64,000 nucleotides of DNA from Tianweitania aestuarii (GTDB lineage: Bacteria > Pseudomonadota > Alphaproteobacteria > Rhizobiales > Rhizobiaceae). Below are positions 11,785 through 24,831 of the stretch, piece after piece (the first letter of the stretch is position 1; every line of letters begins with the position of its first letter). The notes beneath the pieces were generated by a model. That model was not told the DNA's origin. It ran no database searches and saw nothing but the letters and a program-made list of their open reading frames with translations. A program made the translations under genes and the position numbers. Location of the stretch: the NCBI RefSeq assembly GCF_018457165.1, contig NZ_JAFMNX010000001.1, positions 620,001 to 684,000 of the forward strand. The letters are read 5' to 3'.

Positions 11785-11942
11785 GGTGGCATGGCGTTCC
11801 GCGCGCCCGGTTCGCGAGCGCGATGCGCAAACATCCCACATGCGGCCTTGGTGATCGGCCGATTCGCTGTTAGTCTGGCGTCAACTCAAAGACATGATGC
11901 GCCTGCAGCTGCCTTATGGCGCGCGGTGCGGAAGGATTAATT

Positions 11943-13460
11943 GTGAAGGATCCCGATCCTGACGCGCAGGCGTCGGCGAACAGGGGGTCGATGCATGGAT
12001 CGGGGCCGGGCGCGCGCCCGGCTGACGCCGTTTCTTCTTCTGAAGGCGCCGTCTCGCGATCCGCAAGGTCCCCGGCCCAGGAGCCGTCCGCGCCATCGTC
12101 CAAGCGGCGGCGCAAGCGAAAGCGCGGTCGGCAAGCTTCCGGTAAAAACGGCGCAGCTGGCATCCCGTCCTCGGCTGCCTTGCAGAATGGTGCGAACGGC
12201 TCGGCCAAACCGACCGAGCCTTCGGCAAAGGTCGCGCGTGCCGCTGACGGTTCGCCGCAGCCGGCTGTAAAGAAGCGCCGGCGTCGCTCCCGTGGTGGCA
12301 AGAACGGCAACGGCGCTCTTCTTCGCTCCCAACAAAACCCGCAGCCCGATCAACAGCGCAAAGTGCCGCCTGTTGCCCATCCCGCGCCTTCCGCGGTTCA
12401 GGTTCGCTTGCCCGAGCGACTCGAGCGCAAGGCGTCGCAGCAACCCGCTTATGCCGCACTTGATCTTGGCACGAACAACTGCCGGCTGCTTGTCGCGGTG
12501 CCGACGCGCTCCGGCCAGTTCCGCGTGGTGGATGCGTTTTCGCGCATCGTGCGCCTTGGCGAAGGCCTGACCGCGACCGGCAGGCTGGGTGATGCGGCGA
12601 TGACGCGCGCCGTGGAAGCGCTCAAGGTTTGCGCCGACAAGCTCGCAACTCGCGATATCAAGCGCGCTCGTTTGATCGCCACCGAAGCATGCCGCTCGGC
12701 CGCCAATGGCGAAGAGTTTCTCGATCGCGTGAAGCGCGAAACCGGCTTGCAGCTCGAGATCATCGATCGCGAAACGGAAGCGCGGCTGGCGGTTTCCGGC
12801 TGTGGTTCCCTGGTGGAGCGCGGCACGAAGGCCGTGGTTCTGTTTGACATCGGCGGCGGCTCGTCCGAGATCGCCCTTGTGGATGTTTCAGGCGAGAGGC
12901 GGCCGCGTTTGGCGCGCCATATCGTGGCCTGGACCTCCTTGCCAGTGGGCGTCGTGTCGCTCGCGGAGCGCTTCGGCGGTCGCACGGTGACGCCGGAAAT
13001 CTTCCAGGCCATGGTGGCCGATGTGGCCGGCATGCTCGATCGTTTCGATGAACGCGGCAAGCTCGGCGCTTTGGCCAACGGCCCGGATTTCCATCTGCTT
13101 GGAACGTCCGGCACCGTCACCACTCTGGCCGGCGTGCATCTCGGTCTCGAACGTTATGATCGCCGCCGCGTCGACGGTCTCTGGCTTGATCGCGCCAATG
13201 TGGATGCCATGGTGGCAAAGCTCGTTTCGTGGGATTTCGCCGAACGCGTCGCCAATCCTTGCATTGGCGCTGATCGTGCCGATCTCGTTCTGGCCGGCTG
13301 TGCCATTCTGGAAGCCATCCGTGCGGTCTGGCCATCGGAGCGCTTGCGGGTTGCCGATCGCGGTTTGCGCGAAGGCATTCTGAGCGAATTGATGGGCGAT
13401 GACGGTGCCTGGCGCCGCAACAACACTAACAACACCAATCAGCGGCAGGGTACGCGATGA
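11943..13460 (+). CDS. ppx: Exopolyphosphatase / guanosine pentaphosphatase (Ppx/GppA family) with basic N-terminal extension
   Basis: The Ppx/GppA domain begins about 170 residues in, at [15 protein letters not shown], the first actin-like phosphate loop. The second ATP/phosphate loop is [11 protein letters not shown], and the adjacent [12 protein letters not shown] segment is also conserved. Enzymes of this family remove terminal phosphates from polyphosphate or pppGpp. Ahead of the domain lies a low-complexity extension with two Arg/Lys clusters ([11 protein letters not shown] and [10 protein letters not shown]). The start is set at GTG 11943 because GGAAGGA lies 6 bp before it. An in-frame ATG at 11916 has no clear ribosome-binding site. 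The stop overlaps the rlmE ATG, so the pair is co-translated. Confidence 0.88.
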   Translation: MKDPDPDAQASANRGSMHGSGPGARPADAVSSSEGAVSRSARSPAQEPSAPSSKRRRKRKRGRQASGKNGAAGIPSSAALQNGANGSAKPTEPSAKVARAADGSPQPAVKKRRRRSRGGKNGNGALLRSQQNPQPDQQRKVPPVAHPAPSAVQVRLPERLERKASQQPAYAALDLGTNNCRLLVAVPTRSGQFRVVDAFSRIVRLGEGLTATGRLGDAAMTRAVEALKVCADKLATRDIKRARLIATEACRSAANGEEFLDRVKRETGLQLEIIDRETEARLAVSGCGSLVERGTKAVVLFDIGGGSSEIALVDVSGERRPRLARHIVAWTSLPVGVVSLAERFGGRTVTPEIFQAMVADVAGMLDRFDERGKLGALANGPDFHLLGTSGTVTTLAGVHLGLERYDRRRVDGLWLDRANVDAMVAKLVSWDFAERVANPCIGADRADLVLAGCAILEAIRAVWPSERLRVADRGLREGILSELMGDDGAWRRNNTNNTNQRQGTR

Positions 13461-14224
13461 AACCGCCGAGCAAACGTCCGGGCAGTTCGAAGGCAGGCAG
13501 CGGCGCACGCGCGCTGAAGACCCGCATCAAGAAAACCAAGCTGAAGAATTCGTCGCGGCGCTGGCTCGAACGCCATCTCAACGATCCCTATGTCCATCGC
13601 TCCAAGATGGAAGGCTATCGCGCGCGTTCGGCTTACAAGCTGATCGAGATCGACGACCGCTATCATATCCTCAAAAAGGGAGCGCGCGTCATCGACCTTG
13701 GCGCGGCACCCGGCGGCTGGTGTCAGGTCGCGGTTCAGCGCCTTGGTTCGAGCGATGAAGACAAGCGCGTCGTCGGCATCGATTATCTCGAAATGGACGA
13801 GCTACCCGGCGTCACGCTTCTGCAGCTCGACTTCCTCGAGGATGAGGCTCCGGCCAGGTTGATGGAAGCCTTGGGCGGATCGCCGGACATTGTCTTGTCG
13901 GATATGGCCGCACCGACCACCGGCCACAGCCGTACCGATCACATCCGCACCATGCATCTGTGTGAAGTCGCGGCCGATTTCGCGATCTCGGTTCTGAAGC
14001 CCGGCGGCCACTTCCTCGCCAAGACCTTCCAGGGCGGGACGGAAAACGAGCTGCTTGACCGCTTGAAGAAGAACTTCAAGACGGTCCAGCACGTGAAGCC
14101 CGCAGCATCGCGTGCCGAGTCCGTCGAGCTTTATCTTCTTGCGCGCGGCTTCAAGGGACAGGTGCAGCCTTCCGAGCAGAGTGTCGACGACATGGAAGAC
14201 GCGGACAACGCCGGCGGCGAGTGA
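13457..14224 (+). CDS. rlmE: 23S rRNA (uridine-2'-O-)-methyltransferase RlmE (FtsJ/RrmJ)
   Basis: The 255-residue protein contains the whole RrmJ fold. The SAM-binding motif [15 protein letters not shown] is near residue 75. The K-D-K-E catalytic set can be placed with [10 protein letters not shown] (Lys), [12 protein letters not shown] (Asp), [10 protein letters not shown] (Lys) and [12 protein letters not shown] (Glu). It methylates the 2'-O of a 23S rRNA uridine (U2552 in E. coli). A Lys/Arg-rich N-terminal tail of about 35 residues precedes the domain and probably contacts rRNA. A short acidic tail ends the protein. Its ATG overlaps the ppx stop by 4 bp. It is convergent with the MFS gene, only 3 bp away. 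Confidence 0.95.
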   Translation: MKPPSKRPGSSKAGSGARALKTRIKKTKLKNSSRRWLERHLNDPYVHRSKMEGYRARSAYKLIEIDDRYHILKKGARVIDLGAAPGGWCQVAVQRLGSSDEDKRVVGIDYLEMDELPGVTLLQLDFLEDEAPARLMEALGGSPDIVLSDMAAPTTGHSRTDHIRTMHLCEVAADFAISVLKPGGHFLAKTFQGGTENELLDRLKKNFKTVQHVKPAASRAESVELYLLARGFKGQVQPSEQSVDDMEDADNAGGE

Positions 14225-14227
14225 GGC

Positions 14228-15703
14228 TTAAACCACCGGGGGTTGTTGGGCGACAGGATCGGCAGCCGGCGGCAAACGGCGGCGATGTCCGGACATGTCG
14301 CTGCCGGCGGCCCGATCCAGCGTCAGGAACGGGATAAACGCTGCCATCGACAGCATGCCGACCATCACGAAGGCGATGGTGAAGGTCTCGTGACCGAGCG
14401 GCGCACCGGTAAAGAACGGGGCGAATTCCAGAATGCTGCCGGCGATCGCCACGCCCATGGCCACCGCGATCTGCTGCATGGCCGCGTTGATGGCGGTTGC
14501 CTGCCCGGCATCCTTGTTGTCGATCTCTGCAAAAACGAGCGCGTTGGTCGAGGTAAAGAACAGCGAGCGGAAAAAGCCTGCAAACAGCAGAACCACGATG
14601 ATCACCAGATGCGGCGTGGTTGTCGTGAAGAAGCCGTTGGCGACAACCAGCGCGCCACCCACGAGAGCGGCGGTCATCTGCACCGTGCGAAAGCCGCCGA
14701 GCCGCAGCAGCTTGGGCGCCAGGAATTTCATCAACAGCGCACCGCCAGCAGACGCGAAGGTCAGCAGGCCGGATTGAAACGGCGTCAGGCCGAACACCAG
14801 CTGAAAGAACAGCGGCAGAAGAAACGGAATGGCGCCGATGCCGAACCGGAACAGCGTTCCTCCAGTGATCGCCTTGCGGAAGACCGGATTGCGGAACAGC
14901 TTGAGGTCGAGGATCGGGGCAGGGTGTCGCTTGGCATGGCGGATATAAAGCACGGCCGAGATCGCACCGGTCAGCGTTGCCGCGATGCCGACCCATGTCG
15001 GCAAAACGGGCAGGCTGATCATGGACAGGCCGAACACCAGCCCAGAGGCCGCCAGTCCCGCCATCACGAAGCCGACGCCATCGATGCGCCCGCCCTTGTG
15101 GCCGGGCATATCCGGCATGATGCGGCCTGCGAAGAAGATCCCGGCAATGCCGATCGGCACATTGATCAGGAAGATCCAGTGCCAGGAAAAGTAGGTGGTG
15201 ATGAAGCCGCCGACCGGCGGTCCCACGAACGGACCGATCAGGCCGGGAATGGTGAGCAGCGCCATGGCGTTGACGAGCTCGGTCTTCGATGTCGTGCGCA
15301 CCAGAACGAGGCGCGCGATCGGCGTCATCATCGCGCCGCCCATGCCCTGCAGAAAGCGCGCGCCGACGAACTGGCCGAGTGAGTTGGAAAAGGCGCAGGC
15401 GATGGAGCCCAGGACGAAAACCGCGATGGCCGAGCGGAAGACGTTCTTTGCGCCGTAGCGATCGGCCATCCAGCCGCTCACGGGAATGAAGATCGCCACC
15501 GAAACAAGATAGGCCGTGAGCGCCAGCTTGAGCGCGATCGGGCTTGTTCCGATATCGCGCGCGATCGCGGGCAGGGAGGTCGAGATGACCGTGGAATCCA
15601 TGTTCTCCATGAACAAGGCGACCGCGAGCACGATGGGAAGCGCACGGTTGATGCCGCTAGGGGCGTCAGGCAGCTTGTTTTCGACTGGAGAAGCAGAGTC
15701 CAT
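14228..15703 (-). CDS. MFS multidrug efflux transporter, DHA2 (EmrB/QacA) family
   Basis: This is a 491-residue protein with about 14 predicted membrane segments, the number typical of the DHA2 drug:H+ antiporters. Motif A is visible in the loop between segments 2 and 3 (SGWMADRYGAKNVFR). The ENMDSTVISTSLPAIARDIG stretch in segment 1 is the DHA2 motif D1. Motif C appears in segment 5 as GPPVGGFITTYFSWHWIFLINVPIG. It probably exports a hydrophobic compound. It is a single gene with no membrane-fusion partner next to it, and it is divergent from the metallo-hydrolase gene. No dedicated regulator is adjacent. Confidence 0.88.
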   Translation of the reverse strand: MDSASPVENKLPDAPSGINRALPIVLAVALFMENMDSTVISTSLPAIARDIGTSPIALKLALTAYLVSVAIFIPVSGWMADRYGAKNVFRSAIAVFVLGSIACAFSNSLGQFVGARFLQGMGGAMMTPIARLVLVRTTSKTELVNAMALLTIPGLIGPFVGPPVGGFITTYFSWHWIFLINVPIGIAGIFFAGRIMPDMPGHKGGRIDGVGFVMAGLAASGLVFGLSMISLPVLPTWVGIAATLTGAISAVLYIRHAKRHPAPILDLKLFRNPVFRKAITGGTLFRFGIGAIPFLLPLFFQLVFGLTPFQSGLLTFASAGGALLMKFLAPKLLRLGGFRTVQMTAALVGGALVVANGFFTTTTPHLVIIVVLLFAGFFRSLFFTSTNALVFAEIDNKDAGQATAINAAMQQIAVAMGVAIAGSILEFAPFFTGAPLGHETFTIAFVMVGMLSMAAFIPFLTLDRAAGSDMSGHRRRLPPAADPVAQQPPVV

Positions 15704-15838
15704 AGGAGGCTATCTTTATTGACTGCGCTTCTTTGGACCAGATGTTGAACCCTTCGCAAGGCGTAACGTTGGTGTGAAAGGGCTTGCCGCAGCATTGTGT
15801 TCGAACAGCTACCCAAAGAACGCATGTCGCCACGCCCG

Positions 15839-15907
15839 ATTGCCGCCGAACCCATCACTGCCAAACCACTACTGCCAGACCATCGCTGCCAAACCCATCG
15901 TTGCAGG
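15839..15907 (+). repeat. Five imperfect 14–15-bp tandem repeats in the leader of the metallo-hydrolase gene
   Basis: Successive units start at 15839, 15854, 15868, 15882 and 15897 (last one partial), with a consensus near ATCRCTGCCAAACC. They end within the ribosome-binding site GGAGA ahead of ATG 15916. The unit length is not a multiple of three throughout, and the array has no spacer structure. Confidence 0.7.
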
Positions 15908-15915
15908 AGAGTTTC

Positions 15916-16902
15916 ATGACCAAGGATTTCGATCGTCGTTCTGTGTTCAAACTGGGTGCTGCCGCGGGAACGGCGATGGTCGTCGCGCCGCAGATCATGA
16001 CCCGCGCCGCTTATGCCGAAGCGCCGCAGAGGCCTGAGGTCGGTAATGCCGGCTTCCACCGCTTCGTCATGGGCGACTTCGAGATCACCGTGATCCTGGA
16101 TGGCGTCCGTCCGGGCGATGGTCCGTATCCGACCTTCGGCGCCGACCAGAAGGCCGAAGATGTCGAAGCGCTCATGGTGGAGAACTTCCTGCCGCCCAAG
16201 CGCATGGTCAACCAGTTCAACCCCGTGCTGGTGAACACCGGCAATGAGCTTGTTCTGTTCGACACCGGCATGGGTCCCGATGGCCGCGCCGCAGGCATGG
16301 GGCAGCTGACCCGCCGCCTTGCCGATTCTGGTTATTCGCCGTCCGATGTTACGATGGTTGTGCTCACCCACATGCATGGCGATCACATCAATGGCCTGAT
16401 GGAAGGCGACCAGCCTGCCTTCATCGGCGCGCGTTATGTCGCCGGCCAGACCGAATGGGACTTCTGGACCTCGCCGGACCGTCAGGGCACGCCGGCCGAA
16501 GGCAATGCCAAGGCCGTTCAGGCCAAGGTCGTGCCGTTGAAGGACAAGATGACCTTCATCGAGGACAAGGCGACCGTGACGCCGGGCATCACCGCAATGG
16601 CAGCTCCCGGTCATACGCCGGGCCACATGGTGTTCATGCTGGAAACGCAGGGCCGCAAGCTCATGCTGACGGCCGACACCGCCAACCACTTCGTGGCCTC
16701 GCTCCAGCGGCCGGATTGGGAAGTCTCCTTCGACATCGACAAGGCGCAGGCGGCCGCGACCCGCAAGGAGATCTTCGGCATGCTGGCATCCGAAAAGATG
16801 CCCTTCATCGGCTATCACATGCCGCATCCCTCCGTCGGCTTCGTGGAAGAAATGGGTCCGGGCTTCCGCTTCGTGCCGGCGAGCTACCAGTTCATGGTCT
16901 GA
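15916..16902 (+). CDS. Tat-exported metallo-beta-lactamase-fold hydrolase
   Basis: The 328-residue protein starts with a twin-arginine signal, DRRSVFKLGAAAGTAMVV, ending near AYA-EAPQ, so it should be folded and exported to the periplasm. The mature part is a metallo-beta-lactamase fold. The metal motif HMHGDH (T-H-x-H-x-D-H) is at about residue 155. A later His is in APGHTPGHM, and there is an Asp in ADTANH. This is the pattern of quorum-quenching lactonases and related hydrolases, but the substrate is not readable. ATG 15916 has GGAGA 6 bp upstream, whereas upstream in-frame starts run through the tandem repeats. A strong terminator follows. Confidence 0.87.
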   Translation: MTKDFDRRSVFKLGAAAGTAMVVAPQIMTRAAYAEAPQRPEVGNAGFHRFVMGDFEITVILDGVRPGDGPYPTFGADQKAEDVEALMVENFLPPKRMVNQFNPVLVNTGNELVLFDTGMGPDGRAAGMGQLTRRLADSGYSPSDVTMVVLTHMHGDHINGLMEGDQPAFIGARYVAGQTEWDFWTSPDRQGTPAEGNAKAVQAKVVPLKDKMTFIEDKATVTPGITAMAAPGHTPGHMVFMLETQGRKLMLTADTANHFVASLQRPDWEVSFDIDKAQAAATRKEIFGMLASEKMPFIGYHMPHPSVGFVEEMGPGFRFVPASYQFMV

Positions 16903-16924
16903 GCGGATCGCCGCACCGATCGCG

Positions 16925-16961
16925 AGACGGCAGGGGATCATTCGCCTGCCGTCTTTTCTTT
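16925..16961 (+). terminator. Rho-independent terminator
   Basis: A 10-bp perfect stem, AGACGGCAGG/CCTGCCGTCT, with a 10-nt loop runs into TTTCTTT. It lies 22 bp after the metallo-hydrolase stop and insulates guaB from it. Confidence 0.85.
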
Positions 16962-17071
16962 CTGCCGCCGTCGTGGTAGCAGCCACTGCCATTCTCCACA
17001 CGGAAGAAAAGATCAGGCCCGCCCCACGGTAGTGCCCGCCTTTTCATTTCCGCATTGCAAGGACTGGCATT

Positions 17072-18574
<1,503 letters not shown>

Positions 18575-18582
18575 CCGGCACC

Positions 18583-19140
18583 GTGCGCTTTCTGCGTAAT
18601 CCGGGCGTTCTGACGGTCGCGGCAATCCCTGTCGCGCTCGTCATGCTTGCTTTCGAGTTCCTGTATCTGCGCCCGCTCACCGGCGGGCAGGCCAGCCTTG
18701 ATTGGCGCTTCGACGGCTTCAAGCCAGTGGAAGCGCTGTCATGGCTGACAGCACTCGGGCCGCGCGGCCGTGAAGCGGTGCTGGTCTGGCATTATCTCAC
18801 CGCCGACCTTCTGTTTCCGATCCTCGTTGGCTTTGCGCTTGGCGGCTTCACCTATTATGCGGCCCGCCGGCTTCCTTTCTTCCGCCGTCTGGCGGACGCC
18901 ACCTTGCGCAAGCTCTGCGTGATCTGGATCCTGCCTTACCTCATGGTCGATTACGGCGAGAACGTCATGATCTCGTCCATGCTGGTGGATCCCGTTGGCG
19001 TCAGCCATTCGCTGATCCGCACGGCTTCCGTTTTCGTGATCCTGAAGCACGTCTTCTTCGGTATCGGCCTGGTGGTGATCGCGGTGCTTCTCGTGCTTGC
19101 CCGTCGTGCCGAGAACGCCGAAAAACCGCAACAGGATTAG
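18583..19140 (+). CDS. Hypothetical four-helix membrane protein
   Basis: The 185-residue protein begins with GTG, 8 bp after guaB. It has four predicted transmembrane segments: about residues 9–28, 63–85, 105–128 (ending in a VDYGEN sequence) and 150–175. A charged stretch, GPRGREAVLVWHY, lies between the first two. I do not recognise a named family. The close spacing suggests co-transcription with guaB but gives no function. The 3' end overlaps the convergent oxyR stop by 4 bp, and the C-terminus is charged and probably cytosolic. Confidence 0.65.
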   Translation: MRFLRNPGVLTVAAIPVALVMLAFEFLYLRPLTGGQASLDWRFDGFKPVEALSWLTALGPRGREAVLVWHYLTADLLFPILVGFALGGFTYYAARRLPFFRRLADATLRKLCVIWILPYLMVDYGENVMISSMLVDPVGVSHSLIRTASVFVILKHVFFGIGLVVIAVLLVLARRAENAEKPQQD

Positions 19141-20063
19141 CCGGGAAGCACCCCGCGACCAGCCTGTTCGCTTGCCTTCCACGTCTCGCGAATAAGCCCG
19201 GCAAGCGTGTCGCATTCGTCGCGGCGCAGACCATTGCGCCGTTGAAACAGCGCAATGGCCCGCGTCGGCGCCGGTGCGGCGAAGGGCACGATCTTCAGTC
19301 CCGCGATCGTGTCGGCCGATGGCACCGCCATCTGCGGGATCAGCGTCACGCCCAATCCATTCGCCACCATCTGAAGCAAGGTCGTCAGGCTGGTTGCGCC
19401 GAAGCGCTTCATGGCGACGGGTTTGACCTGCGTGCAAACCGCCAGCGCCTGTTCGCGCAGGCAATGCCCTTCTTCCAGCAGCATCAAGCGTTCGAGCGCC
19501 GGACTATCCGGCGGCACGGGCGGGGCGATGAAGTCGGGGTCGGAGGCCGGCACGGCCAGAAAGAAGCTTTCCACAAACAGTGGTGTGGCCGTCAGCTGCC
19601 GCTCCTCGATCGGCAGCGCCGCGATAAAGGCGTCGATCTCGCCGGCCAGCAGCGCTCCGGTGAGATGCGGCGTCAGTGCTTCGCGCAGTTCGAGCTGAAA
19701 CGCCGGAAAGGTTTCGCGCAGGGCTGGCAGGAGAGGGGGCAAGAGATAGGGCGCGATCGTCGGGATCAGCCCCAGCCGGAACCGTCCTTGCATCGAGGAC
19801 GGGCGCTGTCCGCTGCTTTCGAGGCTGCGCGCCGCTTGCAGGATGCTGGTTGCCTGCGGCAGCAGGATATGGCCCTCTTCGGTGAGGCTGACCGCGCGCC
19901 TTGCCCGGTTGAACAAGCGGCAACCCAGCACCTCTTCCAGTTCCGCGATCTGCGCCGAAAGCGCCGGCTGCGTCACGCCGCACAAGGCTGCAGCCCTGCC
20001 GAAATGCAGCGTTTCGGCAAGCGCCTCGAAATATTCCAGCTGTCGCAGGCTTGTTCTGATCAT
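19137..20063 (-). CDS. oxyR: Hydrogen peroxide sensor OxyR (LysR family)
   Basis: The protein is 308 residues from ATG 20063 (a GTG one codon earlier is also possible). The N-terminal winged helix starts TSLRQLEYFEALAETLHFG. The substrate domain carries LLEEGHCLREQALAVC near residue 200, where two Cys nine residues apart match the peroxide-reactive Cys pair of OxyR (C199 and C208 in E. coli). Oxidation to a disulfide turns OxyR into an activator. It is divergent from katG, the classical target, with a 130-bp shared control region. It therefore probably controls katG and itself. Confidence 0.9.
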   Translation of the reverse strand: MIRTSLRQLEYFEALAETLHFGRAAALCGVTQPALSAQIAELEEVLGCRLFNRARRAVSLTEEGHILLPQATSILQAARSLESSGQRPSSMQGRFRLGLIPTIAPYLLPPLLPALRETFPAFQLELREALTPHLTGALLAGEIDAFIAALPIEERQLTATPLFVESFFLAVPASDPDFIAPPVPPDSPALERLMLLEEGHCLREQALAVCTQVKPVAMKRFGATSLTTLLQMVANGLGVTLIPQMAVPSADTIAGLKIVPFAAPAPTRAIALFQRRNGLRRDECDTLAGLIRETWKASEQAGRGVLPG

Positions 20064-22410
<2,347 letters not shown>

Positions 22411-22430
22411 GCCTTCACGTTTCCAGAATG

Positions 22431-22464
22431 AAAGGGCCGGGAGCAATCCCGGCCCTTTTCTTTT
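22431..22464 (+). terminator. Rho-independent terminator after katG
   Basis: A 12-bp stem, AAAGGGCCGGGA/TCCCGGCCCTTT, closed by a GCAA tetraloop is followed by TCTTTT, 20 bp after the katG stop. Confidence 0.93.
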
Positions 22465-22523
22465 GGCCGCCATCTCGTTAGCAAGGTTGCGAACGGGTCA
22501 ATCCGAACACGGGAAACACCGAT

Positions 22524-23804
22524 ATGCGTCTTGGCGGCCGACTTGCGGCAGCAATCGAAGTTCTATCCGACATGGAAAAGCGCCACCGCCCTGCGGCCGA
22601 CGCTTTGAAGGATTGGGGCCTGTCTCATCGTTTCGCCGGAGCAGGCGACCGCGCCGCGATCGGCAACATCGTTTATGACGCGCTGCGCCGCCGTCGCTCC
22701 GCCGCCTGGAAGCTCGACGAGGAAAGCCCGCGCGCCGCAGCCTTTGGCGCGCTCCTGCTCGAATGGGGCGAAACATCAGACAGCCTCGACCGCACGCTGG
22801 ACGGTGACCGCTTCGCGCCCGAGCCGCTGAGCGAAACGGAAAAATTCGCGATCCGCTCGCGCGATCTTATCCACGCCCCCGATATCATCAGGGCCGACAT
22901 TCCCGACTGGTGCCAGCCGAATCTCGAGCGCACCTTTGGCGACGATTGGGTCGCTGAGGCTGCCGCTCTTGCCGCCCGTCCGCCGCTCGACCTTCGCGTC
23001 AACCGGCTGCAGTCCAACAGGGACAAAGTGCTCGCTGAAATCGCTGAAACAGGGGCAATCGGCGCTGCCATATCGCCAAATGGCATCCGCATTCCCCCAA
23101 TCGAGGGCTCTGGACGCCACCCGAATGTGCAGGTTGAACCGGCCTTTCAGAAGGGTTGGTTCGAGATCCAGGACGAAGGCTCCCAGATCGCCGCCACGCT
23201 TGCTGCCGCCAAACCTGGCATGCAAGTCCTTGATTTCTGTGCAGGAGCCGGCGGCAAGACCCTCGCACTCGCCGCCGAAATGGAAAACCGCGGCCAGATC
23301 TTCGCCTATGACGCCGACAAAGCCCGTCTGGCTCCCATTTTCGACCGTTTGAAGCGGGCCGAAACCCGCAATGTCCAGGCCGTTACATCGTTGAAAAGCC
23401 TCGACAAACTGGAAGGTGAACTCGATCTCGTTCTGATCGACGCGCCTTGCACGGGTTCCGGCACCTGGCGTCGTCGTCCCGATGCCAAATGGCGTCTCAG
23501 CACCCGCCAGCTCGAGGTCCGGATCGGCGAACAAGCCGCCATCCTCGACAACGCCGCCCGCTTCGTCAAACCCGGCGGCCGCCTGGCTTATGTGACCTGT
23601 TCCGTCTTTGCCGAAGAAAACACCGACCAGGTCGAAGCCTTCTTGTCGCGCCACCCGGACTTCGTCTGCGTCGATCAAAAAGCGCTTTGGGAACAACAGC
23701 TTGGAACCGGAAATGCGCGCTTCTCGGCTTCCGGCATTGTTATGAGCCCGCTCACAACCGGCACCGACGGCTTCTTCTTCGCCGCGCTGGAACGCCGCGC
23801 CTGA
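22524..23804 (+). CDS. RsmB/NOP-family RNA m5C methyltransferase
   Basis: This 426-residue enzyme has an N-terminal NusB-like RNA-binding region (about residues 1–130) followed by a Rossmann SAM-binding domain starting at VLDFCAGAGGKTLALAAEM. The two catalytic Cys are in DAPCTGSGTWRRRPD (motif IV) and YVTCSVFAEEN (motif VI), as needed for m5C formation on RNA. Related alphaproteobacterial proteins are annotated as RsmB (16S rRNA C967), but the target position is an inference. It is cytosolic and follows the katG terminator, so it has its own promoter in the short gap at 22465–22523. It lies between guaB and guaA. Confidence 0.9.
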   Translation: MRLGGRLAAAIEVLSDMEKRHRPAADALKDWGLSHRFAGAGDRAAIGNIVYDALRRRRSAAWKLDEESPRAAAFGALLLEWGETSDSLDRTLDGDRFAPEPLSETEKFAIRSRDLIHAPDIIRADIPDWCQPNLERTFGDDWVAEAAALAARPPLDLRVNRLQSNRDKVLAEIAETGAIGAAISPNGIRIPPIEGSGRHPNVQVEPAFQKGWFEIQDEGSQIAATLAAAKPGMQVLDFCAGAGGKTLALAAEMENRGQIFAYDADKARLAPIFDRLKRAETRNVQAVTSLKSLDKLEGELDLVLIDAPCTGSGTWRRRPDAKWRLSTRQLEVRIGEQAAILDNAARFVKPGGRLAYVTCSVFAEENTDQVEAFLSRHPDFVCVDQKALWEQQLGTGNARFSASGIVMSPLTTGTDGFFFAALERRA

Positions 23805-23846
23805 TCGCGACTGGACGGAAGGGGAGGCGGCGCTACCTTCATCAAC

Positions 23847-24299
23847 ATGAAGCGCATCGTCTCCCTCGTCCTATTTTTCGTTCTCGTTGTCGGCGGCGGC
23901 CTCCTTATCGGTGCCACCAACCGCCCTGGCGAATGGTATCAGGGGCTCGCCAAGCCGCCGTTCAATCCGCCTGACTGGCTGTTCGCACCGGCCTGGACGA
24001 TCCTCTATCTCTTCATCGCCTTTGTCGGCTGGCGCTGCTGGCAGGCGCGTCCCAGCGGGCGTCGCATGCAGCTCTGGTGGGTGCAGCTGGTGCTGAATTT
24101 CCTTTGGATGCCGATGTTCTTCGGCCTGCAGCAGATGGCGCTGGCGCTTATCGTCATCCTCGCGCTGCTTGCTGCGATCCTCGGCTTCATTGCCTTGAGC
24201 TGGCGCGTCGATCGGCTGTCTGCATGGCTTTTCGTCCCCTATGCGCTCTGGACCGCCTTTGCGACCTATCTCAACATATCGTTGATGGTGCTGAACTAG
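23847..24299 (+). CDS. tspO: TspO/MBR family membrane protein
   Basis: This 150-residue protein has five predicted transmembrane helices, the number and length typical of bacterial TspO. The family's conserved N-terminal motif appears as GEWYQGLAKPPFNPPDWLFAPAW, with the Trp/Pro pattern in loop 1 that closes the binding pocket. WxPxFF appears as LWMPMFFGLQ, and a late ALWTAFATYLN fits helix 5. TspO proteins bind porphyrins and are linked to tetrapyrrole handling and stress in alphaproteobacteria. It stands 42 bp after the RsmB-like gene on the same strand and may share its transcript. Confidence 0.93.
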   Translation: MKRIVSLVLFFVLVVGGGLLIGATNRPGEWYQGLAKPPFNPPDWLFAPAWTILYLFIAFVGWRCWQARPSGRRMQLWWVQLVLNFLWMPMFFGLQQMALALIVILALLAAILGFIALSWRVDRLSAWLFVPYALWTAFATYLNISLMVLN

Positions 24300-24369
24300 C
24301 CGGGCACGCTCTTTGCGTTGCGTCACTGCCCGCCATTTGCCATAGCTCCATCAATGGGGAGCGTGATTG

Positions 24370-24831
24370 ATGGCAGCTAGCAAGCTCGTTGCAGGGGCAG
24401 ACTTCGAGGATCGCGTTCGCGAAAGCTTTGCGCGCCAAAAGGTGATGACCACAATCGGCGCCAAGCTGACGAGTGTCACGCCGGGCATCGTCGAGATCGA
24501 GATGGACTTTGCCGACCAGCTCACCCAGCAGCACGGCTTTCTGCATGCCGGCGTCATCTCCATCGCAATGGATTCCGCCTGCGGCTACGCCGCCTACACG
24601 GTGATGCCGTCCGATGCCGCTGTGCTCACCATCGAGTTCAAGGTGAACCTGCTGGCGCCGGGCAAGGGCGAGCGCTTCCTGTTCCGTGGCGAAGTCACCA
24701 AGCCCGGCCGCACCATCATCGTGGCAGACGGACAGGCTTATGCCTTTGGTGCCGACGGCGAAGCCAAGCTGATCGCCACCATGACGGGCACCATGATGAC
24801 GGTTGTGGGCCGCGACGGCATTGCCGGCTGA
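24370..24831 (+). CDS. PaaI-type hotdog-fold thioesterase
   Basis: A 153-residue hotdog protein. The helix-strand signature is QQHGFLHAGVISIAMDSACGYAA, corresponding to the HGG...D motif of PaaI/YdiI thioesterases, with the acidic residue in MDSACG. The C-terminal strands contain VEIEMDFADQL and the AFGADGEAKLIA ending. It would hydrolyse an acyl-CoA in the cytosol; the acyl group is unknown. ATG 24370 is used because the alternative TTG one codon earlier adds nothing. The next gene overlaps its 3' end, so the two are translationally linked. Confidence 0.85.
   Translation: MAASKLVAGADFEDRVRESFARQKVMTTIGAKLTSVTPGIVEIEMDFADQLTQQHGFLHAGVISIAMDSACGYAAYTVMPSDAAVLTIEFKVNLLAPGKGERFLFRGEVTKPGRTIIVADGQAYAFGADGEAKLIATMTGTMMTVVGRDGIAG

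Noticed and set aside
15839-15907. Tandem repeats considered as a CRISPR array
   Set aside because: Units are adjacent, with no unique spacers, and too short. No cas genes are nearby.
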